Shown here: positions 1 through 11,262 of the stretch, one piece after another
Position numbering within the stretch: the stretch's first letter is position 1
Layout: each line of letters opens with the position of its first letter
DNA from: Azolla caroliniana
Lineage: Eukaryota > Polypodiophyta
NCBI GenBank assembly: GCA_043228905.1
Contig: JBHGNT010000099.1
Location: 1 to 64,000 of the forward strand
Length of the DNA: 64,000 nt
Direction: 5' to 3'
Translations under genes and position numbers: made by a program
Notes under the pieces: generated by a model
Told to the model about the DNA's origin: nothing
What the model saw: only the letters and a program-made list of their open reading frames with translations
The model's database searches: none

Positions 1-144
1 AGTCATGTGTTTTTTATCGACTATAGTGTTCATGCATGCTAGATGTGCATGTGTAGCTTTTTCTTTTATCATGGGTTTTCCTAAATTTTATCCTAGCGTG
101 AACTTACCTTTCTATGTGGGACATCTACTTTTTGACACTAATGA

Positions 145-210
145 TATGTTAGTGTAATGGTAAGGCTTCATATTATTAACATGGAGGTGCAAGCTTCAAA
201 TCTTGCCCTA
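145..210 (+). repeat. tRNA-derived SINE-like fragment (possible)
   Basis: The stretch has an A-box-like segment (TTAGTGTAATGGTAAGG, about 149-165) followed about 25 bases later by a B-box-like segment (GCAAGCTTCAAATCTTGCC, about 189-207). That is the internal Pol III promoter layout of a tRNA or tRNA-derived SINE. A proper cloverleaf with an anticodon arm is not evident, so a decayed SINE head is likelier than a tRNA gene. The remainder of 1-534 shows no convincing gene. Confidence 0.3.
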
Positions 211-534
211 TGCATGTAATATATATTTTCGTCGTTTTCTTCATATTTATTAAATCGGGTACTTTATATGTTTTTTCATGTAGTGTACGAAATACACTAC
301 GACACTTGCCCCCTCCCAACCCGCACATCCTCCGGTATGTGCCGAAATTACCGGTGCTCGTAATTCTTCTTTACCCGTAGTACCCTCTATTTCTCTCGCT
401 ATGTCGACTTTGTCTCTCCATTTTGAACACATCCATTCTTTCCACCCGAACCATTGTCTCCATCCGATCCACAATATTCTTCGTTCACTCTTTGCATGGA
501 CATGACCGGTTGTCATGACTCCTTGTGCTCTTCT

Positions 535-1070
535 TCAGCTTAACCCTTCATGTCTCGTGCATCTGCCACCGTCGTTCTGACCATCTCCTTGGTCAAGACA
601 CTCGGCACTTCGTCCATCTTTGTTGTATACTCTAACGTTCGAGTTGACAATCTTCATGTTAGAACCCTCCTTCTTTGTTGAGATCTCATCCTCGGTAACA
701 CCCTTCAAATCCACTTGGCCCTTGTCATCTGTGGTAGTGTGCCTGCTTGGCCTCTTCCTTGTCTTCATCAATCTCGACTTCTTTCCTGATCGGTCTCATC
801 CGATCGGCTTTCGGTTGGATTGGCTTCCGATCGGATTCGTATCCCGTTGAATCGGACTCAGTTGATTGGTTTCAACTGAGTTGGCCCCCTTCCAGGTCAA
901 GTTCGATCTATCGGTTTCGATTTTGGTTCACTTTCTTTTCCTCGTGTTCACCAGCCTCGACCGGTTCAACCTCCGGTTGAGTCGGATTAACTTTTGTTGT
1001 GCCTTTCGGCACCGGATCATTACGTGAGTCGGGTGGTTTTGGACTAGGAGGAGGAAGAATTTGAGACGAG
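535..1070 (-). mobile_element. Fragment of gag-type element, inverted relative of the next element
   Basis: Read on the minus strand, this segment shares blocks with the plus-strand element at about 1210-2790: the promoter-side block CCACCCGACTCAC, a GATCCGGTGCCGAAAGGCAC-like block, and a stretch equivalent to about 2620-2690 containing CCGAGTCCGATTCGG-like sequence. The two units therefore sit head to head. A 78-aa minus-strand reading frame at 535-771 is low complexity and charged, and I do not recognise it. No LTR pair or target duplication can be set from this window. Confidence 0.4.
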
Positions 1071-1270
1071 TTTAATTATGAATATGAATCGATTATAAGA
1101 AAGAGAGATTGAAACTTGTGAATCCCACAAGTATATTGTATTAGATTGCATTAATCAATATAAAGATAAGAATATGAATTTAGATTGAAAGAGAGAGATA
1201 TAGAAACCTAGTCTCAAATTCTTCTTCCTCCTAGTCCAAAACCCCGGTGGTTCCCACCCGACTCACACAA
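1022..1270. repeat. Inverted repeat, about 45-bp arms around an AT-rich loop
   Basis: The left arm (about 1022-1070, containing GGACTAGGAGGAGGAAGAAT) is matched in reverse complement by the right arm (about 1211-1270, containing ATTCTTCTTCCTCCTAGTCC). The match continues outward through the CCACCCGACTCAC blocks with a short insertion in the right arm. The roughly 140-base centre is AT-rich. It is the head-to-head junction of two copies of the same element. Confidence 0.6.
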
Positions 1271-2790
1271 CGATCCAGCGCCGACACAGTTGGTGAACCC
1301 GACGTAAAGACGGGTGGAAAGGAGATGGAGAATCAACAAGAGGCGATGAAAACGATGATGATGATGTTCGAGTGGATGTTACAAGAACAACGGGCGATGT
1401 CGAAGATCACGACGGCAGTAAAACGGCTCGTACAACGAAACAGACAGTTCAACGGAAAGGATGCATCACACTATCTACGTGACTACAAAATGGAGATGAT
1501 GCAATGTGGGATACCAGAAGGATTGCAAGTGATATCCTTTAGTCGGGTGGCCGCGAATGAGCTACTAGAGAGAATCCACAAGATACAACAACAAAACCCG
1601 ACATGAGAGGCATATGATTACGAGAGATTGAAGGGACGAGATCGGCGAGAGTTTGACGAATGGGTGGCATCAGAGAAGACCCACCGAACTACAACACAAG
1701 CATTCCTAGGGTTCGAGCATCGTTTTGCTCGACTCTCGGAGCGGGAACAAAGATTGGAGGGGGAGGATAAAGTCCTAATGTTCGTAAGATCGATCGATCA
1801 TAAAGAAAGGATGGGCATCAGGATTGAACTCGAAGATAATGACGGTGCAAATGGTCTTACCAAGGATTGTGTTGAAGTCAAAAAAAGTATGCTAAAGACA
1901 TGATAAAAGGAAGATGAGAATATTGTTGGCAACAACATGGCCTATAAGGGATGATCTATTAAGGATGAACAATGTGGTTGATACGAAGGCCGAAGTACGA
2001 TACATCAGTACTACAGGAGAGGGTATAGAGCAAGACATCCTCTTGTCTTGCGAAAGAACGATGGCTAAGGATAAGACCAATGACTTGAGAGTGGCGAACA
2101 CCACTTCAAGGGTGGAAGAAGGTTTTGGGATACGAGTGTCCGAAACATCGAGAGACAAAGGGGTAAGCATAATCGATGCTTGCAAGATCGAGGGAGATAA
2201 AGAGTGTGAGGCGTACATGACTGAGGAGGAAGTCACGAAAGATGACATCGAGTCGGAGGTGGCTATGGATGAGTCAATGGGGGATGCCTGAGGCAAGACT
2301 CTCCCAACACAAATACCAAATATTTCGGTAGTTGCGTTCGAAAAGCAACGTGAGACCGAAGAGACGGAAGGTGGCGGAGAGAAAACGAAGGTCGAACGAA
2401 GGTCGATGTCGATGCATACGATGGAGAGATAGCCGAGAAGGTGGCTATGGGTGAAACGACGGAGGACGATAACACCGAGGATTCTTGCCCACTAATTCTA
2501 GAGACTTCGGTGGTTGTGTTCAAGAACCAACCTGAGACTGGAGAGACAGGAGGTGGCGGCAAGAAAGGTAAAGTCGAAAGCCGGTTCAGATGGAAAATGA
2601 TCCGGGCGGAATTCCAATCAGAAAGAAAGCCGACCTGAAAGGGGGTCGACTCGGTCAAAACCGATCGACCGAGTCCGATTCGGCCGAACGCAAATACAGA
2701 TGGAAGTTGACCTAGCCGAAAGCCGATCGAACGAGAACGATCCTAAAAGAAGCTAATCCGACTCACGCAACAATCCGGCACCGAAAGGCA
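1247..2790 (+). pseudogene. Decayed retrotransposon gag-like coding region
   Basis: Reading frames at 1247-1606 and 1628-1903 look like the capsid part of a Ty3-type gag. The first carries a segment in the style FNGKDASHYLRDYKMEMMQ followed by a run resembling the RVA-xx-EL helix. The second has a DRREFDEWVASEK segment, FEHRFARLSEREQR and R-rich helices. A stop (TGA at 1604-1606) and a frame change break the frame. Downstream frames (1914-2291, 2441-2638) are charged, low-complexity tails without a zinc knuckle. No protease or reverse transcriptase follows, because the element is cut at about 2800 where the ParB-like pseudogene begins. It may be a non-autonomous element; the family is not identified. 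Confidence 0.45.
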
Positions 2791-2799
2791 CGACAACGT

Positions 2800-4740
2800 T
2801 TATTGAGTCGGGAGGTGACAGGACTACCCACACTTTAGGCGAAAAAAGTAGTGGGGAGCCTCACCTGAAGAGCTACCCTCATGTCGAGTGGACATTAATC
2901 TATACCCAGGACGAAGGAGATTTGCTCCTTATTTTTGTAAAATCTAAAGGTGAGGGCAAGTTGCAGGTGGGGAAGACTTTCACCTACGGCCATGTAAAGA
3001 ACATCGAATACGAAGACAATGACTCATCGAACCTCTTGTTCGATGTTGATAGCTCGATGGGGACGTGCAGACTCAGGATAGATGAACAAAATTTCGTAAC
3101 TGACTCGTGCACCCGAAAGCTTTGAAAAAAGATGTTCAAACCAAAAATAATTTGATTGTTGCTTTCCGCCCTTATATTAAGGGAGAGTTGATGGTCGCAC
3201 AAGCAACCACACCACCAAAGTCTGCCAATAAATCAAAACCGGAGCGTAAGAAGTACAAGAAAAGGCAGCATCCCGAGGACGAGCCCGAGGTACTCGAGTT
3301 CGTGGTAGATGAGGAGGAAGAAATCGTGTTTGATGTTATTCCTCCAGGGGGGGCACATTGCATCAAGAATACTCACCTCAAACCAAAATCAGATCAGAGA
3401 AAACATTGTAAAGATGAAGCTTGTCTATAAAGGAAAACTATTTCACTTGCCCATCTCCTCTATTTAGAGGCCACCCATTGATCCTGAAATAGCAAGACGA
3501 GCTCTAGAAATAAGAGAGAGACATTTAGTGCATGTGAAAAACTTAAAAAGCAAAATGAAGATAAATTCACATGCCACTGTAGTGCCATTCTTAGTAATGG
3601 TAGACCCTAATCAGTGCCCAACTATTGTTGACTTTAAGTACAATTTGGTTGACAACTACACATACTACGTGATTGGAGGATCCCACTCTGCTGAATCTCG
3701 ACGTCAACTTGTGAAGGAGTATCCTCTTACCCCATTCTTCAAATATGCATAATGTAAAGTGTACGTTGGCCTTAGACATGAAGAAGCCAAGTTGTTAGTT
3801 TGGGGTCATAAAAATGATAATGACTACATATATTAGAAGATGTCATGTATGTATCGAGTGCATCAAGTTCTTCCATCACGAGTACCTTGATGCATTGCAA
3901 AAATTTGGTCCTAGGTTGCATCCTGGATTGCAACGACAATGTCTGCTTGAAGTGGGGATAACAGTTGACGAAAGCACTAGGTCTGAAGGCCTAAGGAAAT
4001 ATGACTCGTGGTTTCAACTTGTGTTGAGAACAAGGGAGGTGTGGGACCTCCAAGATCAAATTTTTAGTATGTGGGAGCGGAAAGAAATAAAGGGTCAAAG
4101 ATCAAAGAAGGCTAAGCTCAACCCACAAGTGGAGATGAAGTCTAAGTCACATAAAAGTGACTTAGTAATTGAAAACTTAGCTGAGGATATGAAGCTGCTT
4201 CCTTGGCGGACATTGCAAGGAATCAAAGATGACAGATTATTAATATTTGTATTATCAAGAGTGGTCGTCAAGGAGTTCAGCCTTGATGAAATGGTCACAG
4301 AGTTTCAAAAGTGAGTATTCTATGTGATGACTTATTTTCATTGTATTGTGGGAATAATTTGCTCTTTATAATAACCTTACTTTCTTTTCATTTTTAGCCA
4401 TAAGGTTTATATGAAGATACAAGAGTTGATGATGAAAACATTGTCCTTGCCTACATGGGAAGAGGTGGAGCAATCGTGCCCCAAAACATCATCATACAAG
4501 GCTCTTGAAGAATTCTTCATTGTGTTTAGAGAATGGGTATGTATGTTGTACAAATATAAAACACCACCTAGACCAATATGCCCCATCTCCTCCTCCTTGG
4601 CCATGATTCACATTGCTTGAGGCGAGTCAATCATACAAGAACTTGATTTTGATGGTATAGTCATTGACAAACATATGTTTTTGTTGTATGGACTTCACTT
4701 CTGGTTAGAGTTGAAGTTTTTGTGTGATTGTGTCGATGGA
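2800..4740 (+). pseudogene. ParB-like domain gene, broken copy 1
   Basis: This segment is about 90 percent identical, by eye, to 50915-52505 in direct orientation. The product would have an N-terminal beta-rich region (2922-3125), a basic then acidic linker (3107-3430), and a domain at 3528-3830. That domain includes YYVIGGSHSAESRRQLV followed by a LRHEEAKLLVWGHKND segment. This order (G-x-x-H/R motif, then a helix ending in hN) resembles the ParB/sulfiredoxin-like fold, although remotely. A helical part follows (3814-4314). A clean intron runs from GTGAGT at 4313 to TTTTTAG at 4398, and a last exon-like stretch extends to about 4740. Breaks: frameshifts near 3125 and 3430, a TAG just upstream of the KMSC segment (about 3834), and a TGA at 4618. 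The left end is lost at the gag element. The retained intron means copying at DNA level. The ParB assignment is inference from motif shape. Confidence 0.5.
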
Positions 4741-4835
4741 TAAAATGTTTCGTGAGGTTCTTCCATGCCCCCTTTTGTTATCTTCACATCTGTGACATAG
4801 CCAATCATATGGTCATAGTATACTTTACATGGCTC

Positions 4836-4867
4836 ACTAGACCATATGATGTAGCATATGGTCTAGT
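4836..4867. repeat. Perfect 13-bp hairpin
   Basis: The stem ACTAGACCATATG (4836-4848) pairs with CATATGGTCTAGT (4855-4867) across a 6-base loop. Two more partial copies of the CATATGGTC word lie at about 4806-4813 and 4890-4898. Confidence 0.7.
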
Positions 4868-5274
4868 ATACATTATGTGGCTCCCAAGCATATGGTCTAA
4901 CAAGGCAAAGCATTAGATGGATCACTCCTTGCTTCCATTCACAATTATATGTATTGATAATGGCAAACATGTTTTGACAATCACCTTCAATGTATCCCCA
5001 ATATGCTTGCCCCAAAAGGTATCGATGGATCTTGTATATCCATGATGCAAAAGTGTTGTGGTATGGAAACTTCTATCCTTGAGGAAAGCTACCCATTTGT
5101 TGATTCGTGCAATTCTTCTTTGTGTGGTAGTGGTTTCTTCTTCTCTTCTTGTTGGCTTCTTCCTTGTTTCACAACACGTGAACAATAGAGCAGTAGCTCT
5201 TCCACGCACAAGCTACAATGTCATGCTATGATTGCAATAGTCAATTGTAGGAGTGCATGTGAGCCAAATTCTTT

Positions 5275-5560
5275 CCATGAAAACCACAAAAGACCGAGCG
5301 GTGTTGTGTCTCCCATGACACACATCGTGAATTCCATGTAAACCAAGGATAGATTTCAAACGCAAATGAGTCGCCAAGTCATGTAAGCGTTCAAGCAATA
5401 GTCGATTGTAGGTTAATTACCTAATTTTTAACAAATGGCTTCATGAAAACCACAAAAGACCGAGTGGTGTTGTCTTGCCCATGACACACATTGTGAATTG
5501 CATGTAAACCAAGGATAGATTTCAAGTGCAAATGAGTGGCCAAGTCATGTCAATGTTGGC
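5275..5560. repeat. Tandem duplication, about 170-bp unit
   Basis: The segment at 5275-5400, starting GAAAACCACAAAAGACCGAG, recurs at about 5447-5555 with about 90 percent identity. Both copies share the block AAACCAAGGATAGATTTCAA. No coding meaning is seen. Confidence 0.75.
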
Positions 5561-6886
5561 ATGTGTTGAAGACTTATTTCAATGCTTTGAGGCTAGTGTT
5601 CATGCTAAGACAACTGGACCAAGGGAATTTGAACATATTACGGTTGTCGAGGATGAATGTGTGACCAGGTATACAAAGGAACGACTCCTCGCAAACTCAA
5701 GATTGGAATAATTTTTGCCTTGGTTAGTAACTATTTTTTTTGCATGTTCAAGGCATTGATAGTGAAGAGTTTGGAGGTTGGGAGGTCACTGGTTTGACAC
5801 AACATCAATGTGACATATTGTTCTACAGAAGTGACATATTATGATTCCGAGAAAGTTGTAATGTGAGATTAAAATTTGAAACTGTGACCATGGGTATGAT
5901 GTGGAGTATATAACTAACCGAGAGTACGAGGGCAAAGAAAGACTTACCACAAAGCCAATATAGGTAGCTCTAGTACGAGAGAGATTTTAGATATAGATGG
6001 TCATTAGGTTTCACATGAGTTTCATGTGAGTGTGGTGTCCCTAAAGAGTCCCAACCAGACCATGGTTCCGAAGTGAGTCAAGACGGACTCAAGAAGCCCC
6101 AAAACGTATTGGGACTTAGAAAATGCCCAGTCCTAGACATTGCCGCAAAAACAACAACGTCCCAGTCACCAACCACACAGTAGCCTAAAAGCCATCTCTT
6201 GGCCTAACACTAAGGAAGTCCACCAGCCAACCCTTGCAATTAATTTTAGACTCCTCTCCCGAGTATCTCACTCCGTAATCCTCATTAGCTCTAATGATTT
6301 TGTAATAATCTACTTTAGTTTGAGTGTTTTTATTAGTGATCATAACAATGGAGCAGAACATTAGGGTTAGAGTATGGTTGTGGAATTGACATGTAAAGTG
6401 AAGGGAGCTATGCTGGAAAGTAGTGGAATGCTGTAACATATTGAGTTGTGGAATGAGTATACAGATTTGGTTGCTGGATCGCGAATATCGGATTAGAATG
6501 CTCTGTCGTTGTAATTCTATACTCTGTGCATTATTTGGACAAATCTTATTTCGCAGAACTGTTTCTTTTGTAATTTTGCTTCATAGCACTGCAGCCCATT
6601 TCTGTAGTCTTTACATGGTTCCAGCACAAAAAGAAAAAAGAAAAAAGAAAACTGACACAACTTAATAGCTCACGACACAGGCTTAAAATGTACACAACGC
6701 GAGAATTTTCTTAATTAGTAATGATGGTATGTATAAAATACAGTGGAAAAACCATTGTTCCGATACTTTTAATGATCTGTGGGAAGGGGTAAATCAAGGC
6801 TATTATTAATGCAATATGGACAGTGCAACTTATTGATCCTGACCATATACATACATACATACATGTATTATGTATTATGTACATAT

Positions 6887-6920
<34 letters not shown>
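6887..6920. repeat. (TAC)n microsatellite downstream of FRO
   Basis: About 11 TAC/CTA triplets lie 120-150 bases past the FRO stop. Arm 2 has the same array with about 4 more triplets (30130-30166). Apparent poly-Tyr and poly-Leu reading frames here are artefacts of the array. Confidence 0.9.
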
Positions 6921-6922
<2 letters not shown>

Positions 6923-7038
6923 ATCCATCATTATTCTTCATTCATAACAGCCAACGAAATGGCGGCTCAACAGTATATAGTGCAAGAAACACAGACAATA
7001 TTCATAATAATGGTGATGGTGGAGAGGACTAAATCTGA

Positions 7039-10000
7039 CTACAGGCTGAAGCTCACAGAGTGGAAGTGCAGGAGGGCCCCCCTGCTGCCTTCCGAAGATT
7101 TGGATGTGTCCGGGGCAGCATAGAAGGGGCGGAAAGGCGAGCATCTCTTGCATTCCCTGGCAATGTCCTCTTGCATGCTCTCCGATCCCGACACCAGAAC
7201 TCCCACACATTCCCCACGGTGTTGCTCCACCAAGCCCTCGAAGACATCTGCCAATATTTTGGACCATCAAATTTAGAAGAACTACACATTCATTGCTTGA
7301 CATGCTTCATTCTCAGGGGCAATTCATTCATGCATCAATTCAGTGCCATATATAATCCCAAGTCCACTAAAGTATAGCATACATAGCACATTCCTGAGTA
7401 GATGGTTTCAAATAGCTATTGCATGATATTTGAATTAACTAGTGCTTTATTCAGCCAGAGGATGAGATCATTGAGCTAGAAAATTCTGCACAAATAGTAC
7501 TATATATTCGTATATAGTGACTGCAGCTTGAATAGAAGGGATTAAAATTTCAGAATTGGGGTAATCTACCTGTACTCATATATTCACAAACTTGTATATG
7601 TAGTAGTACTACTCTTACCAGGTTAAAGAAGATACCACATATATTCACAAATGCTTATGTTATGAAAACATACTTAACTTTCTTGGCGTAACGAATGCTT
7701 ATGTTTTTTCTTTAACGTTTTTAACCTTTAAAACTTTTTTGCCCTAATAAAAAGTTTAGGGTTTAGGGTTTAGGGTTAGATGTGGACCCTATGATGCCAA
7801 CCTACCTTTCCAGTTTGGCCGTGACAAAATGTGCACATCCCCATCCCACTGAGATGCGCCATCTTCGATTCCGTTGTAAGTTGCTCCCAAATCTTCGTTA
7901 CTTCCGGATGGAGAAGAAGTCGGACTCTGTGTCCTCGGCTGCACCGATGCCGAGCTTATACTCGATTGTCGTCGCAACATATGGAACCATAGCAGAACCA
8001 CGAGGCCGCCACAAATGAGAATCCCCAAGATCATGCACGCCACCACGACATGCGCGCGATTGTAATTGGTGAAGGTGTGATGGGCATAGGACCTCACAAT
8101 AAAAGTGTTTGCCAAGCCTGAAAGCACAAAGTATCCTGCAAAGGATGCAATGGTGGTTAATGCTACCCATGAGGTGCTCCCTGTGCTGCCAATGCTCGAG
8201 ATTCTTCCATCGGATTGTGGGTGTTGTGCCGCCGGATAAGAGGAATCAAATATCAATGGTTGTGATGTAGGGTGTTCACGGTTAAACTTGGATAGGTCCA
8301 AGGATTGGCCTATTCTATATGAATTATGGGCCGTGTTGCCACCGGATAATGGCACTCCCTCATAATCTTGTATGTTCTTCGAGGTTATGTATACATGTAC
8401 TCGGATGCGCAGTCCTAATGTCTCATAGCCAGGGAGAATTTGGTTAGGATATAGGGTGTTTAGCACACATAACTCCTCTGGCTTTCTTATGCAGTGGTAG
8501 AGTGTGATGGAGGTCGGAAGAGTAGTCGATGCCGGTGAGGATCTAACGTCTTTGTATCGATACAAGATATCACGGATTATAGCGAGGGCAGGGGTGAGGC
8601 CTATGCCCCCGGCCACGATGACTAGGGCTTTATACCTGCGAAATATTAATCATGTACATTACATTAATTAATGGAAGCAACTCGTTAATGTGAAGGCTAA
8701 TTATATCAATGAGGAACGACAGACATGAGCTTTGGGAACTGAATCGAGACCAGGAATTACGACAAATAATTAGAGAGATCCCCATACTTTAGGTAGAAAT
8801 CGGACTCATCGCCGTAAGGACCTTCGACTCTAGCCTTAAACGAGAAAGGGCAGGAACCCCCAGTTTTCTTGGCACTTGAGAATTGATCGCGCAAACTATT
8901 CGTCCATTCGCCGAGAGGCTTGATTACGATGGAGAGCTCCTGCGTGTTATCGAGAGGGGACGATGCGCCACTGAAGAAGTGCCACTGTAGTTTGGAGATA
9001 CCAGGAATCTGGATGCACCATGTGGAGAGTGCATTATAGAGTGGGGTCCCTGACATAAGTAATGATCACATTATTGCCTGTTATTAGTAAAGGTTAGAAG
9101 AGCTCACTGACTGAATTTAGTCAGAGAGATTCTGGAATATTAATTAATATGTGAATCCGAACAAGCACACATACATGAAAGAGAATCCATTTATGTTACC
9201 TTTGGTGGCATTGGTGTTAAGAGGCAGCAAGAGCTCGACTGCGCCATTCTGGAGGAGCTTGGCCGAGGATACGCGGACAACACTGGACGATTGGATCATG
9301 CGAAGGAAGCGATCGATGAAGAAGAGCATGAGAGGGACGATGAAGAAATGATAATTCCAGACCGCGTGATACAGCCAAAAGAGGGAGAAGAGGAGATACA
9401 GGTGGTGGACCGAGAAGAATATGTCGTAGAAGCGGCGACGGACGAAGGACAGGGAAGTGGCCCACATGACTAGACCGAACACCCATGCCACCAGCCCGGC
9501 CACTACCGCACATTTTTCTTGCTTCGTGACCCACCCAAAGATCTAACAACAAGAAGCAAAAAACTAATTATGTCCCTATCATGATATGATCAAACACACT
9601 CAAGTACAATGAATGCATCATGATGGAGAAACCACATGAGCCCTAGCATAGGTTGGCCGTTGGGACATCATCCGCGTTAAGCCTTGTAACATTACGGTAA
9701 TATTGGGCGAGACAGTGAGCGCGGAATACTGCATGATTTGAACCTACCAAATCCGTACGGTTGGTGTTGGCATAGAGAATGATGTAGCCGAGGCTATGGA
9801 GGCTGACGAGAACAAGCATGGAGACGGCGAGCCAGATGTGGTAGCGCACGGCGCGCTCGAATGGGATGCCTACCAGCCGAAGCAACGGCGAGCCGCGCGA
9901 CACGGGGATCCAGAGCAACGAGAATGGCACGACGGCCACGCGTCCGAAGTAGAAGGATACATTATTCAATTTCTGCCATGGCCTGCAATATCAATGGAAA

Positions 10001-11028
10001 ACATGAGTGCTTATTATGTACACTCTTGTCACATCTGTTCGAGCTCACGAAGGCCTCCTCGTATATGTGACTGGGAATTTAACAAACAATGTGAGCTTGG
10101 AGATGGTGTTCAAAGCATGAATGTGTGTCTGTCTGTCTGTCTGTCTGTCTGTTTGAGAGAGAGAGAGAGAGATATGGTTATGTCATGATCGTAGTAGGAC
10201 GTACTTGGCGGGGGGCGGGCCGGAGCCGTGGTGGTGCTGGGTGTTGTTGTCGATGCGGGTGAAAGCAATGTTGACGATTCTGCTGAAGTGGTAGATCATC
10301 AACAAAGTTATGGCCAGAATTCCGACAAGCTCCGAGGCCGTGAGGATGCCGAAGGGGCTCTTGTCCACCCACACCGGGTACGTACTCATCTGCCATTGGT
10401 TTTTCCAGCCCTTTGCACCCGCGGGCACCACAACACGGAGCTGTCCAGTCTTTGCTTTGATGAATGCGCGGAGCCGGATCACGACGAAGCTCAGAATGGT
10501 GACGACGAAGAAAGGCATGGTTTGGTATATGAATGTCGAACCTAATGGATGGATGCCATAAATATATCAGTTTTAAGTAGGAGGGAGCTGATCAGTTGAC
10601 AAACCATATATATGCATACACATATGCATTATGCGATCACTAATTATATTATATTACTTGTAGGAGGTGTACTGTAGAGATTTGTCTGGCAGAGATTGAT
10701 AATGAGGGGCTTAGTTACCTTCACGACCATCGGTCCGAAAGAAGCGAGAGTGGGATTTGTCGCCGATCCACGACTCCACGTATTTCTTGTCTCCTTCTGG
10801 ATCGGGCGCGACAAACCACCATAATACCCAAAACACGCACGCGGCCACGATTACCGCTTCCGTGACCGCTTTTGCCACCTTCGCCCGCCGAATTGCCCCC
10901 ATCAATCTCTCATCATCCTCATCTCGGCCATGGACGACCGCCGCAGCCTCCTTACCTGCATCAATCCTCGCGTTAATGCCACAGGATATAAAACTCTGCA
11001 GCCACACGGCAAGGAGGCCAAAATCCAT
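7039..11028 (-). CDS. FRO: Ferric reductase oxidase (FRO family), copy 1
   Basis: FRO enzymes are membrane flavocytochromes that move electrons from cytosolic NADPH through FAD and two hemes to reduce Fe(III) chelates. Exons (minus strand): 11028-10719, 10541-10205, 9982-9748, 9542-9200, 9049-8788, 8635-7806, 7247-7039. All introns are GT-AG and the exons sum to 2526 bases, in frame, for 841 aa, somewhat longer than usual. Heme ligands H264/H278 (Hx13H) and H340/H353 (Hx12H) lie in consecutive membrane helices. The FAD motif region reads LQWHFFSGAS (about residue 432), then EGPYG; the NADPH motif is VAGGIGLTP (about 500). Two further membrane helices lie at about 635-700. Two motifs deviate: HFFS replaces the usual HPF(T/S), and SGS replaces the C-terminal CGP. 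GGIGLTP is closer to FRO6/7-type than FRO2-type. The first in-frame ATG was taken as the start. No frame breaks are seen. I saw three residues differing from copy 2. Confidence 0.93.
7754..7778. repeat. Short telomere-like repeat in FRO intron 6
   Basis: Three consecutive TTTAGGG units sit in the last intron, about 30 bases after its 5' splice site in gene sense. The same units occur in arm 2. They are too short to be a telomere scar by themselves. Confidence 0.8.
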
Positions 11029-11250
11029 CCATAGGAGGCACAAACAACAACAACAACAACAACTGCTACTTCTCCAACATACTCATCGCGAATTAATCGA
11101 GAAGTTAACTGCCGAAAGATGCGCGAAACTCAGTTGATTCTATGTACGGCAATGTTGTTGATCATTAGGGAGAAGAATGAGGAGGGTAATGATGCTCGAG
11201 CAGACAAGCCTTAAACCACACAGATCCTGTTAAGGACAAAAGTGGAGTGT

Positions 11251-11262
11251 GTTATATATATA
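11251..11262 (-). promoter_or_regulatory. TATA box of FRO copy 1 (predicted)
   Basis: TATATATAA on the minus strand lies about 225 bases upstream of the FRO ATG, with a (CAA)n tract in the predicted leader at about 11043-11062. The same layout is kept in arm 2. Homology to arm 2 extends about 480 bases upstream of the ATG. Confidence 0.5.

Larger units (their letters stand above)
4741..6544. other. Non-coding stretch with local repeats
   Basis: No supported gene is seen. A short exon-like frame at 5526-5711 is open for 61 codons but matches nothing I know. The stretch contains a perfect hairpin (4836-4867) and a tandem duplication (5275-5560), listed separately. Confidence 0.5.

Noticed and set aside
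145-210. Functional tRNA gene
   Set aside because: A- and B-box-like words exist but no acceptor or anticodon stem pairs convincingly.
6779-7123. Poly-Tyr and poly-Leu reading frames near FRO 3' ends
   Set aside because: They are translations of a (TAC)n microsatellite and differ in length between arms.
6938-7377. Several overlapping 70-120 aa frames on both strands at the FRO 3' end
   Set aside because: They are shadows of FRO exon 7; only the frame at 7039-7247 on the minus strand joins the other exons.
7754-7778. Possible chromosome end or large interstitial telomere
   Set aside because: Only three TTTAGGG units, inside an intron, duplicated with the gene.
9144-10545. Plus-strand ORFs across FRO copy 1 exons
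   Set aside because: Antisense shadows of FRO exons 2-5; the same shadows appear in copy 2.
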